Assembly: GCA_003993805.1 (NCBI GenBank)
Contig: RSEF01000026.1
Location: 3,411,801 to 3,475,800, forward strand
Direction: 5' to 3'
DNA: 64,000 nucleotides
Source: Himantopus leucocephalus
Lineage: Eukaryota > Chordata > Aves > Charadriiformes > Recurvirostridae
The notes beneath the pieces were generated by a model that had not been told where the DNA came from, made no database searches, and was given only the letters and a program-made list of their open reading frames with translations. A program made the position numbers and the translations under genes. Positions 1 to 14,400 of this stretch are shown one piece after another; position 1 is the stretch's first letter, and every line of letters begins with the position of its first letter.

Positions 1-2186
1 GGAGTTTACACAGACATATGTGATAATTTCTGCATGCCAGGCTCTGACAGATCATTGAGCCAAATACCCCAAGTCCTGATAATTTCTCTATCACTGGAAG
101 GAAGGTCTTCCAGAATTCAGCCTTTGATAAAGAATGCGACAGAGGGTATTAGCTTTTTTAATGTCAGTGCTAGGGACTTGAAATCTATTTATTCATTCCT
201 TCTGCTGTAAAATTTTAAATTGTCCCTACACCAGAAAGTTTATTTTCCTTTGAAAAAAAAAAAAAACAAACAACCCCACTTCTGCTGGCCATATTAAAAG
301 GTATTTCTTGCTGGACTCAATCTAATCACTGCTGGGATTGCTTTTATTGGTACTTTCTGAAATACTCCCACCTCTTGTTCTGCTGCGTATCCAAAGGATT
401 GGAAGAATCACTATTTTCAAAATAGATATAGACGAAGACTTTAGTTTCACTTCGCAGATAAAACATAGAGGGTTGTTGACCTGTAAGTTTTTGTCCTGTG
501 CAATCAGTCCTTGGCTGTGCTGTTGCCCTCAGCAGGAACTAGTGAGCCACCAGTGACCCCGTGGTCAAACCTGTGGCCGACACAGCTTGTGGTTGCCAGT
601 GGGACACCGTCAGCAGGATAAAATCATTAAAATTGTGATTTCTATTTCTGCTTCTCTTGCTTTCTGCCAGTTCCACTTTCAGTGACAGAGGAAAAGAAAC
701 TACTTTGCATCTATTATTATAAATGCCTGCTTTATAGTCTAAGCATATGCAGGAGCTGGAAGTGTGTGTGTAAATTATTCAGAAAGTCTCTCTTTAATAC
801 TGGCTACATTCACATTCTCTTTCATGTTTAAATACAACGTCTCTTTGTATCTGAGAACCTTTGCTGATCACTGCATAAAGAGAGAGCATGCGTCCTACTT
901 ACGTAAAATTATGTTATGGTTCAAACTAAGGTGAAATAGGTATAAATGGGTTTTCATCTGAAATAAATCAAATTTGCAAGTGGGGTCTTTATTAATGCTG
1001 GAACAGCACTATTGGGGTGTCTTTATGCAACTATGCATTTCTTGCCCCCCCATCAAAATTATTATCATAGTACTGTTTGCTGTGGTATGTGAATTGAACT
1101 GCTTTGCATTTGTGGATAAAAAAAAGCTAGTTTATGTATTATTTCCTTTGGGGTTTTGGTTCTGTTTTCTTAACACAAAGCTAGACACAAATAGCCTGTG
1201 AAACAAATTGGGGTTTTTCGTGACTGTGGGGGATATTTATCTATACTTATAAAAAATGGGCTATAATAAAAGTTGTCCATATAGTACAGGGTCCAGGTCT
1301 CCCTAAGCAACAGAACCATGCTCTTTTATTAATGTTTTTATTACATAAGGTGAACAGAAGTACTTTTACGTATCAAACTTGATTTAAACAAATGGAACCT
1401 GAGTTGCTTTTGCAGCCATTGTGTTCAGGCTATTGATTTGCATACAGTTCCTCGAGACTTGTGATGTTTAAAGGACTGATTCATGCAGATAAAAGACTGA
1501 TAGGCGTCCCTTCTGAAACCTTACCTGCTGATGAAAAGCTATCATTTTCCAACGTTGGCATATAATTTTCTTTGAATAGTAAGGAGGCTGGATTTAGTCT
1601 GTATCTTTTTTTGGTTTTTATGACTCCTTTATTGGATTGTGCAGGAAGGCGCATGCCAAAGTTAAACAAAGAAGCAGCTGCAAAATAATCCACTTTGATT
1701 TCAGATTCATTTTGAGAGCCATACTTCCATTCCTGCATCTTCTGTCGTGTTTTTTTGAGATATGAAATTTCCCTGAGTATTTTGCTGGTTTAGATATTTC
1801 TAACTCACAACTAGCAACCAGATCTGACCTGCTGGTCAGTGTCCAAATGCCTTTGCTTAGTTCATACAATATCATCTATTTAATAGAAACATAATGGACA
1901 GCTATTATGAAATAGTTATGTTAAAGAAACTTACAGTTTTGGGGAGTGCATTGGGCAAATTAAAAAAGAAGCGTCACAGCATGTGACTTAATTCTTAGGA
2001 TTTTTTCCTCCCTCCTATCTTGTGAGCTTTCCAGGTACAGGTATTGCTCTTCTCCCTAAGACTTAGTCATGCAGGTAAAGTAAGGCAAAACATCTGTGTG
2101 CCTTGTTTGTTGGTTAGGGAAACCCATTTCTTCCTCATCAAATCGGACTGTGGTGCTCTCTGACTCTCGTGTATCATTTTCTGCAG
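1..2186 (+). other. SRGAP2: SRGAP2 intron 4 (3' part)
   Basis: AT-rich non-coding sequence ending in the acceptor TTTTCTGCAG just before 2187. I see no coding exon, RNA gene or recognisable mobile element. Small ORFs here have no family resemblance. Confidence 0.85.
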
Positions 2187-2402
2187 GTTATGAAAACCTA
2201 CCATATGTACAACGCTGACAGCATCAGTGCTCAGAGCAAACTGAAAGAGGCAGAGAAGCAGGAAGAAAAGCAGATTGGGAAGTCGGTGAAACAAGAGGAC
2301 AAGCAGACGCCACGTTCCCCTGACTCAACTTCCAACGTCAAATTTGAAGAAAAACATGTTCGACGAAGCTCTGTCAAAAAAATAGAGAAAATGAAGGAGA
2401 AG
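2187..2402 (+). CDS. SRGAP2: SRGAP2 coding exon 5
   Basis: 216 nt, phase 0 to 0, residues about 163-234. It begins [12 protein letters not shown] and ends KIEKMKEK before donor GTACTT. This is F-BAR helix followed by a Lys/Glu-rich linker with the RSPDST segment typical of SRGAP2. Confidence 0.96.
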
Positions 2403-5400
2403 GTACTTCCATAGTGTTGCTCCTGCTTATGTAGAGTGTTTGAGGAGGGGACCATTGCTACTGATTTCCCTCCTTTGTGACATTCAAATGCAAGTCTCAG
2501 TTTTTGTACACGTTTTAAACACTCAGATTTCGGAAAAGCAAAAGCTAGCACCGCGTTTCTTTGGCACAAAAAGCTAAAAAGAGGTGAGAGTAGGAAAGTA
2601 ACAACTGCCTTCTTCGAAGTCATGTTCAACATATTTTTTTTTCTTGTACAGAGTACAAGATTTTTGTTTGGCATTTTGTGCCAGCTTAAGGTCTGACCGG
2701 TGCTACAGGGAAACGTGCAATCCCAAACTGATTTATAGGCAGAACTGGTTGCCTTAGCAATTGGTCAGTCAGTTAAGTAGTTCAGGATTCAAGCTAACAG
2801 GAGGTGAGGAGTTATTTTTGNCAAGCCAACAGGAGGTGAGGAGTTATTTTTGGATTGATTGAGGCTCTGAAAGGACCAAGTTTAGGCCTAGTTTCTGCTG
2901 GAAGAGGTGGAGTGCCTGTGGCAGCCCTCAGACTACCTATGGGCTTCTCGCAGCCGCTCTGGTAGTGCTGGAGCTGGGCCATAACCTCATAAACCCACCT
3001 TGTTCCTGCGTTCTTCCCTTAATCTTCCCCAACCCGCAGTCTGTTTCCAGAGAAGACTGTAATTGCAAAGCTGTCTAGGATAGTAATGTTTAAAAACATC
3101 TAAGTAATTAATCTAAATTCTAAGTCTTTGAGTCTTGATAAAACTGGAATCCAAATGAACAAAACCCGTGGGAGCGGGGTAAGGTTTGTTCAGTACGCTG
3201 TGGTGTTACTAGGAATGCTGCTGCTCCTGCTGCACCTCTTTTTAAAATACAGTCTGATTTCGGTTTCTCTTTTAGCGCCAAGCGAAGTACACAGAAAATA
3301 GACTGAAGGCTATTAAGGCGAGAAACGAGTATCTGCTAGCTCTGGAAGCCACCAACGCGTCTGTATTCAAGTATTACATCCATGACCTGTCTGATCTCAT
3401 TGATGTAAGTGCTGCTGCTTGGGTGCCTGCAATGAATATCATTGCCGTTAACCCTCACGTGTGCCTCTGCTTCTTCGACATATCCCTGGTAACCTCTGCA
3501 CAGCTGTGGGGCGATGGTCTTGGACGGGCAGCTTAGAGAGTAACAACAGGCGCGATAATCAGTCATCGAGCTGTTAAGTGAGCTTTTCTGAGGTGGCTTG
3601 CTGGGAGTCTGTTGCACAGATAGAAGCTTGCACAAGAAACCTGGCATTGAAACCTGTAGAAGGAGGAGTTGCGTAGTTAAAATGAAACTTGGTATCAGCA
3701 TCACGCTGTCGCTTGACATTTTCTGTTTACTATTTTAAGCAAACCCTCAAGATTATAACTCAGAAGCACATTTAAAAAAAGGAGAATGTTAACCGTAGAA
3801 CAGTGTATCAGTTGGTAGAAAATGCTTCTGTCCTCATTTCTTTTAAAGCTGCCTTTTAAGTTGTTTTGAAAAATGCCATATATTTCAAGGTTAATGCTTT
3901 CTCTAGCATATTTCACAAGAGGGATGAACCTCCCTGCTTTCTAGACTTTCCATTCTCTGATACCCCAACCCACCAGCTCTGCAGCAACTTGACGCTGTTC
4001 TTCTGTCATTGGGACTGCCGAGCGCTTTCAGTCCAGTTCTGAAAGGTCAGAGGAGTGTCAACAGTGATGGAGGTTGCGCTGCTTGCCACTCCGCAGTCTC
4101 TCTGCGCAAAGAAACAAAGAAACAAACTAGCCATAGAAACCAGTCCCCCCCTTTCCTTGGGATGCTTTCTGCAGAAACTGGGTGATGGAGGCGAAGGTGG
4201 AGGGACCTTCTTCCCCAGCTGCCTGCAAGCCCTCTGTTCTGCAGCTCAACGATGCCCCCAGTATTCAGGGGGCATCAATTCTGCTTTTAGTCAAATGCAC
4301 AACAATAAAACCCAAATCTCTCCTCTTTGAAAACTCAGAAAAGCCAGTTAGGAATCCCGAGATTTTTCCCAAACGCGTAACTACCCACTGCGACCCGCAG
4401 AACGAGAGTACCACGTGCACCGAACGCGTTGTGTCTGGGTCACTGACTGCTGCTTGATCTTGCTCTGCTTGCCAAGGGCAGCCCGCCGCCGTCACAATCA
4501 GAGACACTCGACTGCAAAGCCTGAAGGGAACTTTCTTTGTAGGAGGAGGGAGTAATGAACAGAAGTGTCTCTAGACACAGGCAATAAAGAGCACTCAGAT
4601 CACTATTAATTAGTCAGCTATTATAATACCTAACAGTATGTATAATGCATTTATTCAGCTGATCATAAAATCACATGAAGTGCACTTCTGCTAGGTATTT
4701 ATTTAAACCTGTCCTTTGGAGGTCAGGATTGGCAGTGCTAGATGGTTTTGAAAAATACTGTTATTTCTAAATGTCACATTTTATGAAATTGCTGTACTGA
4801 AGAGGCATGTTTCGTTTGTACCTGCTGTTTAGGAGACCTTTTTTGGTTAATATTTGCTCAGCTTGAATTGTGCCATCTTGTTTTTTTAACAAATGATAAC
4901 TTTCTGTATATTTTTGTATTGAAACATGCAAGACAGGGATTCGTTTCACTGACATCGGTGTAATTCAATTATCTTAATTGTTTCTTTTAAAATGCTATCT
5001 ATAAGTCCCCCCCCAAATAGTGCAAATATGCTTGGTTCAGTTGTCTGCTAACAGACTGTTCTTAATACGTTTCTGTGAGTCATGTGTAGTAAAGAATCCT
5101 TTTGGGTTTCATAAACCCGTGACGATTTTTAAGCACAGACCTGAGATCTTTTAAGTCGCACATTGACAAATACGGGTCATCCAGCTCTGAAGGAAGTGCT
5201 GCTCTCACTAGATGCTCTCAGCCGTCTCTGGGGCAGGGTAGGCAGTGGGGCAAGACGAGAAGCCAGCCTTCTGCAGTTCATGGATTTGTCACTGTCCTAG
5301 AGAGGCGCCACTGTGACTCGGGGTGAGTCCATGCCCACGTTAACCCCTTTGTGTTCCTTGAACCATTCAATTTAGCACTGCATTGCAAGTTCTCATAATC

Positions 5401-8400
5401 TTTAAAAGAAAAGTATCATCTGCTCTGTTTTCAGAAGGCATGGAAAAATGTGGGACTTGCCTGGGAGCACAGGAGATGGAACTCAGTTATCTCATTGTTA
5501 AGACGCAGGGAACATAGACTTACTAATGCCTTTGATCTGAAGGATCGAAAATTAACAATTATAACCAGTGATGGTTATCTGAAGCATCTGACTTAAATAA
5601 AAATGTGGGTTTTTAAGCCAGGTCTTAATTCTTTTGCTTGATAATTTTATCATTTGATGATATTGAATGTTGAAATATAATATAAAAGCAATNAGTTATC
5701 TGAAGCATCTGACTTAAATAAAAATGTGGTTTTTTAAGCCAGGTCTTAATTCTTTTGCTTGATTTAATCATTTGATGATATTGAATGTTGAAATATAATA
5801 TAAAAGCAATCTTCAAAGTTACTTAGAAGTAGATTGTGTTAGGCCAAATAGCATTAAACTTGTCATGTTTGTACAACACATTGTGTTCCCCCTCCAGTGT
5901 GCACGGAAGGATAACAGTGAGTTAATTCTTCATGGTGAGTTAAGAGCAATAAATTGTTCCTGACGTAGCCCAGTAGTTTTGAATTTCCTGACTTTGGGGA
6001 CAGAGGCAGCTCTTTGATGCTAATGAAATATTACAGTAATGGGGAAGTTTGTATTAACTCATGTTTATGAAAGGGTCACTAGGACAGGATTTTAAAAAAG
6101 ATAAAACGCGTGTGTATGTGTGAGTCCTAAAGCTTACTTTCCTCTTCTAGGAATAGGTGTACTACTGTTGTTTACACCAGGATCTCACGTTTTTCCCTTC
6201 CAAATCTAAATTGCATTTTAAAACAGAGGGGTCTTTCTCCTTCAATCTTCTATTTTGGGCCTGTTTGAAAACGCTAACTGGCAAAGGGTTAATCAGCTGT
6301 CATGTTGGGAAGTGAATTCGAATGAGTTATCATTAAATTCTTATAAAAAATTGATTTCCTTGGAGAATGATTCCATCAAACATTTATATAACCCAGAAAA
6401 GGGATGGCAAGACTGATACATTTATAAATACGGTGTGCTGGACTTTTAAAAATGTTAAAAAGTGGGGGAGTGGGCTGAAAAATGTTTTCTGTCACTGGCT
6501 TCAGTAACATAAAGCTAAAATCTTTGCTGTTTTAATGCAGTCCTGCAGCTCAGTGAGGTGGGGTGTAAAGCATTAAGTCCCATTTGACCTCCCCATCCCA
6601 CGGGCGAGCTCCCTTTGTGCCGCAGATCAGCTCTCCTTCCGCAGGCGGATGTGTGCTGGAGGAGGGCGAGCGCGGGGAGGACGAGCTGGTGGCCCTGGGC
6701 GGGTGTGCAGCCCTCTGCCCGCAGCAGGAGGGGATGGGGAGCGACCGCTCCTGTTAAATCTGCGCCAATGCTGGTCCTGGCTGGACTCTTGGCCCAACGT
6801 GGACTCTCTTTCCCCAAACGGCTGCAGAGGACGGCACTGTAATGTGCACGCGAAAGAGCAGTAGCTTTGCGTGGCTGTTGATCCAAGACTGCCTCCACAC
6901 GTGCAGATTCTCAATCAAGCGTCTTTTGTGGGTTTTTGGCTAGTTTTTGTTCTTTCTGATTGAATGTAACGTCCTTTAATTCTCTGCCTCCAGCCTAACC
7001 AGCAACTGCGGCTCTTTTCACAAGACTCCACACCTGCCACAGCTTGTTGGCACAGGAGCCAGGCATCGAGCAGCACTTGGTGACAGAAATTCTGTGAAAG
7101 CAGGGAATGGTCCAGTAGTTGCTTTCTCTTCGCTCTCCCTCCACCCCTCCTTCCCCCCCCCCCCCCCCCNNNNNNNNNNNNNNNNNNNCCCCCCCCCCCC
7201 CCTTTTTTTTTTGCGTTTGCACACAATGACAGTGATGAGACCCAAATGATGGGTGAGGAGGAGATTTCATGTGAATTTTGCTTACAGAGCAGCACAGCAA
7301 TCAAGCAGATGGTCTCTTTCTTTTTGGATATCCTCCTAGTGTATGTAATCTTGCTTGTAATTCCAAGAAGGTGGGCTCCTTTCTCGCTCGCTTTATTAGA
7401 TATCTGAAAAGTTCAGGCTGTTTCTGATCAGCTAATGAAAAGGGCCTTTCTCCCTTCTGAAACATTAGGACTTGGCTGCGCAGCCACAGTGGAGATGAAG
7501 CTGCTTGATTGTCTTCCAGTGACATCATCCTGGTGTCAGTAATAGCCAGGAAATTCTTGACCACAACCACTTTCTGCTTGAAAGTTTTTTGGTTTTTTTT
7601 TTTTTTTGCTCTTCTGTTTCACCCCAGCAGTGAAGTCATCCCAACTGATCGCTGCTTGCTTTTTGGATGACACTGTTCTTTATGCCTGTGATGTTCAGGG
7701 CATGTTCTTGCTTCCTGAAGTACACCGAATTAAGCAGTTTTCTGTATCTTGGGTGGAATAATTTAGGTGCAGATTATCCTTCTCAGATGATCCAAATCCT
7801 GTGTCTTGTTTCTCCAGGTAGTACTTTAGTGCATTGTTTTCCTCTTACTGTGAATAATTTTATTTAAGGATTTTGGAGTGTTTTCAGTGGGAATCAACAC
7901 CCCTGCAAGTAAGGTTAGAATCTAAAGAAATACGCTGAACACACCCACTTCTAGGTTACTTTTTGTTTTTTTAACTCTAGTACACCGTGAGAACTCCACA
8001 AAGTATTATAATAGTTTAAGCTGTACTTGTCTTGGAGACTAATTATAACATGATGTTGAAATTTGTATGGGATTAGAGGTTGAGAATTCTGTTTGGGGCC
8101 AACTCTGAGGACCCCTGGTCAAGATGCCTCTGCGATCAATGAGAGATGTGAGACCACTCTGGTACCCAGAAGGTGATAAAATATCCATGACTTGTTATCC
8201 ATTTATATAACTTCCAGCTTTGGAAACATTTTAATTTCCATTACAGAATTTCTTCACTTATTCATATGGAATTGTGTGTCTTTTTCCAGCAGTGTTGTGA
8301 CCTGGGATACCACGCTAGCCTCAACAGAGCTCTGAGGACATTCTTGTCTGCTGAGCTAAACCTGGAGCAGTCGAAGCATGAGGGTCTGGATGCCATTGAA

Positions 8401-11400
8401 AACGCTGTTGAGAACCTGGATGCCAACAGTGATAAGCAGCGCCTGATGGAGATGTACAACAATGTCTTCTGTCCGCCCATGAAGTTCGAGTTTCAGCCGC
8501 ATATGGGTGATATGGTCAGTTTATATTCCTGCGCCGGCTCTAGCTCTGGAAACACTTGCAGCTTCGCCTTTTTTCTTCCCTCGTCTTTGATAGATAGACC
8601 CACTAAAAGGCCACCTGTTTGGCTCTATTTTTGGGAGGTAGAAGGGAGCCTTGGTAAAGGGAGCTGATTTGAAGATTAAGCAGAGGCTCACGGCACGGGT
8701 GTCTGAATACGGCTGACTCACTTTTTGGCTATCAAAGCTACTGAAGATGAAAATGTTAATTAGCTATAATACTGAATGTAGGTAGGAAACACTGTTTTAA
8801 CCTCTCGTTCAAGCCACCGTTAACCTCTGCGCCCTGAGACAGACTCTGAAGTTAGAGATTTGAGGGAGTAACATGATGAGAGACTTAAATGCTGTGTTTT
8901 TTAGGTATTTGAGTGTGTAATCTTAGAGCACAAATGGTTTATGGTGGTACTTTATGCATCTTCATTGTGAGACACAGCAGTCAGAGGACTTTCATTTTTG
9001 GCAAAGAAAACCTCTGTCTTTATAGGTTTATCAAGATGTGGTTACCCATCTGGGAACTGCTTAAAGTCGCACAAGCTGAAACCGGTTCACAAATCTAAAT
9101 GAGAACACATGTACAATGTATTAATTTAGGCCAATTGGTTGTATTTCTAGATTCTCCTCCTGAACACTGAGGAAAAACTAAGGATGGTCTCTTGCAGGCA
9201 GCCTCTTCTTACAGGCACTGCTTAAGGCTTCTCTTTGTCTCTTCCCTCTTAAGTGAAACCCTCGGACTGCAAATGACCTTTCTTGGTTTTTCTGTGCTTT
9301 GGTAGTATTCTGTAAGATCGTGGGAAGAAAAAGAATTACCTGCAGACTGTCATTCGGTTCACAGCTCACATTTGCCGAATCGTTTATTTTGGTTGTTCTC
9401 AAGGCTGAATGAGCGTTTATAAATGCGGGCTGATAGTCTTGTTGCAGTGGTCCTGCATGTACCAGATTGAATATATGATGGTATACGTGCACGTGTGTGA
9501 TAAAACTCCAATTCCAGTTTCTGTCCTTAAACAATAGCCTTAGGCAATGAGGTCAATGTGGTCCTTTAAAAAAAAAAGAAACCAACAAAAAAACCCCAAA
9601 ACAAATATGAAACTAAAAGGAAAAGCTGCCTCATGCTGTGAAATAAGAGTAATTCTTAACAGTACAGGGAAGCCCACTGTTGTGGCATATTTTACAGGTC
9701 CCTAACATGTTCTTTTTTATCTCGACTTCACTGCATTCATGAAATAGTGAATCGTACCGGTTACTGTCGTGTACAGGTAGTTTGGCCGAGCAAGCTCAGT
9801 CGCTCATACCCCTGCCCCAGGATAGTATATTGAACCAAATTCTTCTTCATCTGCTAACAAGCACACTGGCTTCTCCTGGAGGTTTTAAGGTGTGATTTAG
9901 CCTAATATCTGTGATAGAGGACCTTCAGACTTTCAAAACTCATGACAAGCTTACGTTACTGAAAGTAGCCAATTTTTTCTAGTTCCTTGATGTTCACGTT
10001 CTGTCTCTTGCTCGCTTTTCAGTGCAGTCGGGAAGTGAACTGCAATTTCACAAAACGCAGGCCTTTTCCACTGCTTAAAATCCAGGGCTACAGAGGTTTA
10101 AAATTAAGCACTTTGGAGGGTGTTTGTTTATAATAATATAATGAACGATTTTCAGTGTTCTTGATTACGTGGGGTTTTTTCCTAGTCCTCTGAAAATGGT
10201 GCTGTTTCTCTTCCAGGAGTCGCAGCTATGTGCCCAACAACCGGTCCAGAGTGAGTTAGTGCAGAGGTGTCAGCAACTGCAGTCTAGATTATCTACGCTT
10301 AAGATTGAAAATGAAGAGGTGAGCTAAACAACCAAATCAACAACCCTTTTATTACTTCTGGTGGGGAGTGGTGACTAGTTAAGAAAAAAAATCTGTTTTC
10401 TGTAATCCTCTTTTATGAAGACTTGTGGTAGAATTCAAGAACAAGGCAGCTGAGGCTGGCAGTGTATTAATGTGTGATTTCACATGAAAACTGGGTGCGT
10501 GGAGAGGATCCTTTAAAAATACCCACCCATATCTCTCTTCCCATCCTTAAGTTGATGGGCTGGCTGTGTTGCAAGAGTTGTATTTGAATAGCTAATAGAA
10601 AAAGGGGAATTTAATGTTTTGAGGTGAAGACAGTGAATTTGCATAACTTAAGGTTATAGCTAATTTTTGTTTAGTTGGTCATCTAAGATGAGAAGCCTAG
10701 ATCAACGGCATTTGCTTGGGAACAAAATACCTAATCTGCACCTCTGCATTCAAGCATTTTTAATCCTCCTTGGGCAAAATTTGCAACTCTTTTTTATGTC
10801 TAGGAAGTTGATTCTGGCCTTCAGTAGAAGTATACAGTGCCACAAAGTCCTGTTTTCAATATCTAATGTTTGTTGCCCAGTAGATGTAGTTACAGCAGAC
10901 AATTATAAGATCTTTGTTCCAGTGCTCTTTGCTTTGAGGTTAAATTTCCTTACATCTCATCCTCATCCCAGCCTGTAAGATTACGCTGTTTTCCTATGTT
11001 CCGTGTGCCACCAGCCCTTGGTTTATCTGGACCGTGCTGTTAATGAGCAGAACTTTCACCTTAGTTATGGCACACAGAACGTGAAACCAGTCATATCTGT
11101 TTATTAGCAAAATGCTCCAGGGTACTTACTGCTGTTTTTTACTTGCAACATGCTATCTTCGTTTTCTAAGTGTTCTCATTCTTGCTGGACAGGTTAAGAA
11201 GACTATGGAAGCTACGCTCCAGACAATCCAGGATATAGTCACGATAGAGGACTTCGATGTCTCTGACTGCTTTCAGTACAGCAACTCTATGGAGTCTGTT
11301 AAATCCACTGTCTCGGAAACATTCATGAGCAAACCGAGTATTGCCAAGAGACGGGCCAACCAGCAGGAGACAGAGCAGTTCTATTTCACAGTAAGGAGTT

Positions 11401-14400
11401 AATTTTCAGTATGAGCACATATAATGTATTTAGAATTATACTCACAAGAGAATGCAAAATTAGGCTATCATCTTACAAAAATGCTTCTGTAATTGATTTT
11501 GGACAAGCAGAGTAAGCATATTAGGTTTTGAAAACGGGCGCTTTGAATTCTTTACAAATATATTGGGATACCTTTGTTGATGCAAACTTAGTCTGTGGAT
11601 AAATTGTGTAAAATTTGATTTCTTCTGCATCTAAAAAGGAATTGTCTGAGAAATAACTTAATAGCTTGTAAATATCAATTTCCAAAAATAATACAAACTA
11701 AAAGAATGTTTAGCTCTTTCATTTCTTGTTATTATCATCTTACAATTTCAACTCACATAAGCTTTTAATTGTGTTGATGCATTTTTACAAGATGCTAAGA
11801 GCTTTTTATATTGAATTTCATACCAGACTATATGTTTTTCCTAAATTAGATTTATGTTAAACTATTGAATTCACTTCCATTTTAAAAACATTTCAAAATA
11901 GCATACGAAAAGCATACCTCTTACCCTGGTTATTTTCTCATTCCTTTGGGCATCTTTTGCTGTACTTACTGCCCTTTACATTCCTCTTCCAAGAACGGTG
12001 TTGCCGATTAAAAGTCTGAAGTTTCTGTGCAAATTACACTAGCTGGTGGGATGGTTTCTGTCAGGCCTTGACTTAGAAAAATTAAAAAGCCTTCGTAGAA
12101 GGTGAAACTGGCTATTGAGAAAAGCGAGTGGAGAAACTGATTCAATTAAGGAGGGATTGACCACCCTGCCCAGGGTTATGAAACTAGAAAAATGATTTTT
12201 TAATTGAACTCTAAGCGTTCCTTCTCTAGAGAGGGACTATCGTAAGTTCAAATAGGAGACTGAACCCAGGACTTTTTTGGGATGTAATATTTTTCCGTTT
12301 CATCGTGTTAGTGTCCTGCTGCAGTGCGGAGCTGTCTGACTAAGCAGAGGCGCAATGTCCTGCGCAACGTGGGTAAAATAACTATCAACAGAACGAAGCT
12401 GTGGCATGGAGGCCCTCTTTGACCAGCCTAATCAGATGCTTGATTGATCTACTATTGACCAGACTTATCCTTTATAAGCATCTCAAGCTTCGAATCTATA
12501 AGGAGCAGTTTTTTCAGTGTATGAGAAAATGCTCCGATGAGCGTTAATGCGACTGAGGGCAGAGCTGTGTGGCAGTATGGGCGAGGCATTCTTTGTGTAG
12601 GGGGAAGAAACAGTGTAGTGCAGAACAGAGATTTAAATCCCCGCGTAGGTGGTGATGTGCTAAATGCCGAGGGATGTGAACTGAAAGAAAAATACTAACT
12701 TGAAAGAATATTCCATATTACTATATAACTCAAATCGGAAATTCCACATACTGCATTGCTAGCTAGGCAGAGCTCTTGGGTAAATATAGCGATGCCACCC
12801 TGGGAATTTAATTGAAGGAGCACTGACTGTAGTATCTCTACGCTGATATAAGCTGTGTTTCCACTAGAGGCGTATCATTGCACGCTGGTGCCGAGATGGC
12901 TCTGTTGTTAGGGCTTTGAAGGGAGGTTTGTATTCAGAATAGAAGCTTAAACTTCCCCGTGTCGGTGAAAAGCATAGGAATGATGATTGACTTAGCACCG
13001 AGCTAATGCAGGTTGCTAAAGCAAGGAAGCAGCAGTGACTTCAGGGAGCCGAAATCCGGGGATGTGTCCCGGGCGCCTGGCAGGCGGGTACCACTGCTGC
13101 CATGGCTACACTCCTGCTTCCTCAGCCGGCAGCATCGGAGCTAGCCTGAGGATGCCTGTCAGTGCGGAGATCCTACTGCTAATTGTGATACAGCTGGCAC
13201 TCCGCCCTACCCGAGACGTGAAAAGGAGAATGAATGATTTGATTCTTTTTACCTCTAAAACAGGGGATAATTTTAGTTCTTAGTTGAAATGTTATTTTTT
13301 CCTCTGGAAAGATTAAAACCCAGTACAAAGCTCATTCTGTGAAGTGCTTTAAAAATTAATGTAAATTTATTATTAGCAAAGCCTTAAGACATGGGTAAGT
13401 ATGATATAAAGTTCCCCCGCTAATCAGTCCTGCAGAAATGTCGTGCTGGTTGTGTCAATGTGCCACTGTTCCCACGTTCCGGCGCTAGCAGCGGCGCAGG
13501 GGAGCGGGATCTGATTCACCCGCTCCTTCAATCGAGTGCCTTGTTTGAAGTCGTTCTTGGGGGGCGGANGTTTGAAGTCGTTCCTGGGAGGCGGAGGGAG
13601 GGAGGGAAAACTGCTGAGCTTTCCAGATCGGAGACAGTTAAGGATGTGGGACAGCGACAGAAACTGTTTTTCTTTATAGCCTCAAAAGCATAAAAATCTC
13701 CTTTCCCACAAGGGAGGCAGGTATGGTCTGGTTTGCATCGCGCTTCATTGTCTGTGCCACCTGACAACTGCTGCTCGCTGGAAAAATACTGCAGTGAGTT
13801 TGGGCTTGGAGAGGGTGTCAACATTACAGGGTTTTGAGGAGATGGTCGGCACAAATGCTCACTGTCTCTAGGTAACAACAGATCTTCACCTCTTAATTTT
13901 TACAATGTGGAAATAAAGTGACCTGGGGACATTTCTATTGCTTTGTGTCTCATTGTTCTTAGTCTCACTCCAGCTGTGCTCTGCCAGAAATGGAATCCTT
14001 AGGAGTTCTCCCATAGCTTGATATTTTTTTTTTTTACTGTTTTTATTAAGCCAGAAATCAAATGCTAGTGGATCTTTGTAAAGCATTGGAAAAAAAAAAA
14101 AAAAGCCTGAAACCTTATTTTGAAATTACTTATTTTTTCATAAGTGTACTGGTAACAGGCAGGGTACAGAATATTAGGCAAGAGGAAATAAAAAGAACAC
14201 ATGAAATATTGGATAGGAACCTATATTGGATAGACGGGGAGCTCAGTGCGTCCCAGAACCAGATTTATCCTCAAATCCCCACTTCAAATTATCTGATTGT
14301 TTTAGCAGCTTATACTCTTCATGTTTTCTTCTGTCAAAATTTGATGCAAAAATTTAACTGATTGAGTGAAAAATGTAGTTGGGGCTTGGCAAACAGATTC

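Larger units (their letters stand above)
3405..8289 (+). other. SRGAP2: SRGAP2 intron 6
   Basis: About 4.9 kb of non-coding sequence, mostly AT-rich with a short GC-rich patch near 6640-6740. It holds a long duplication around one N (5574-5810) and a poly-C tract interrupted by 19 Ns (7153-7202). The overlapping small ORFs on both strands in the GC patch show no family resemblance. Confidence 0.85.

Noticed and set aside
6515..6914. Overlapping ORFs on both strands in the GC patch of intron 6
   Set aside because: Mutually overlapping frames without similarity; an effect of local GC content.
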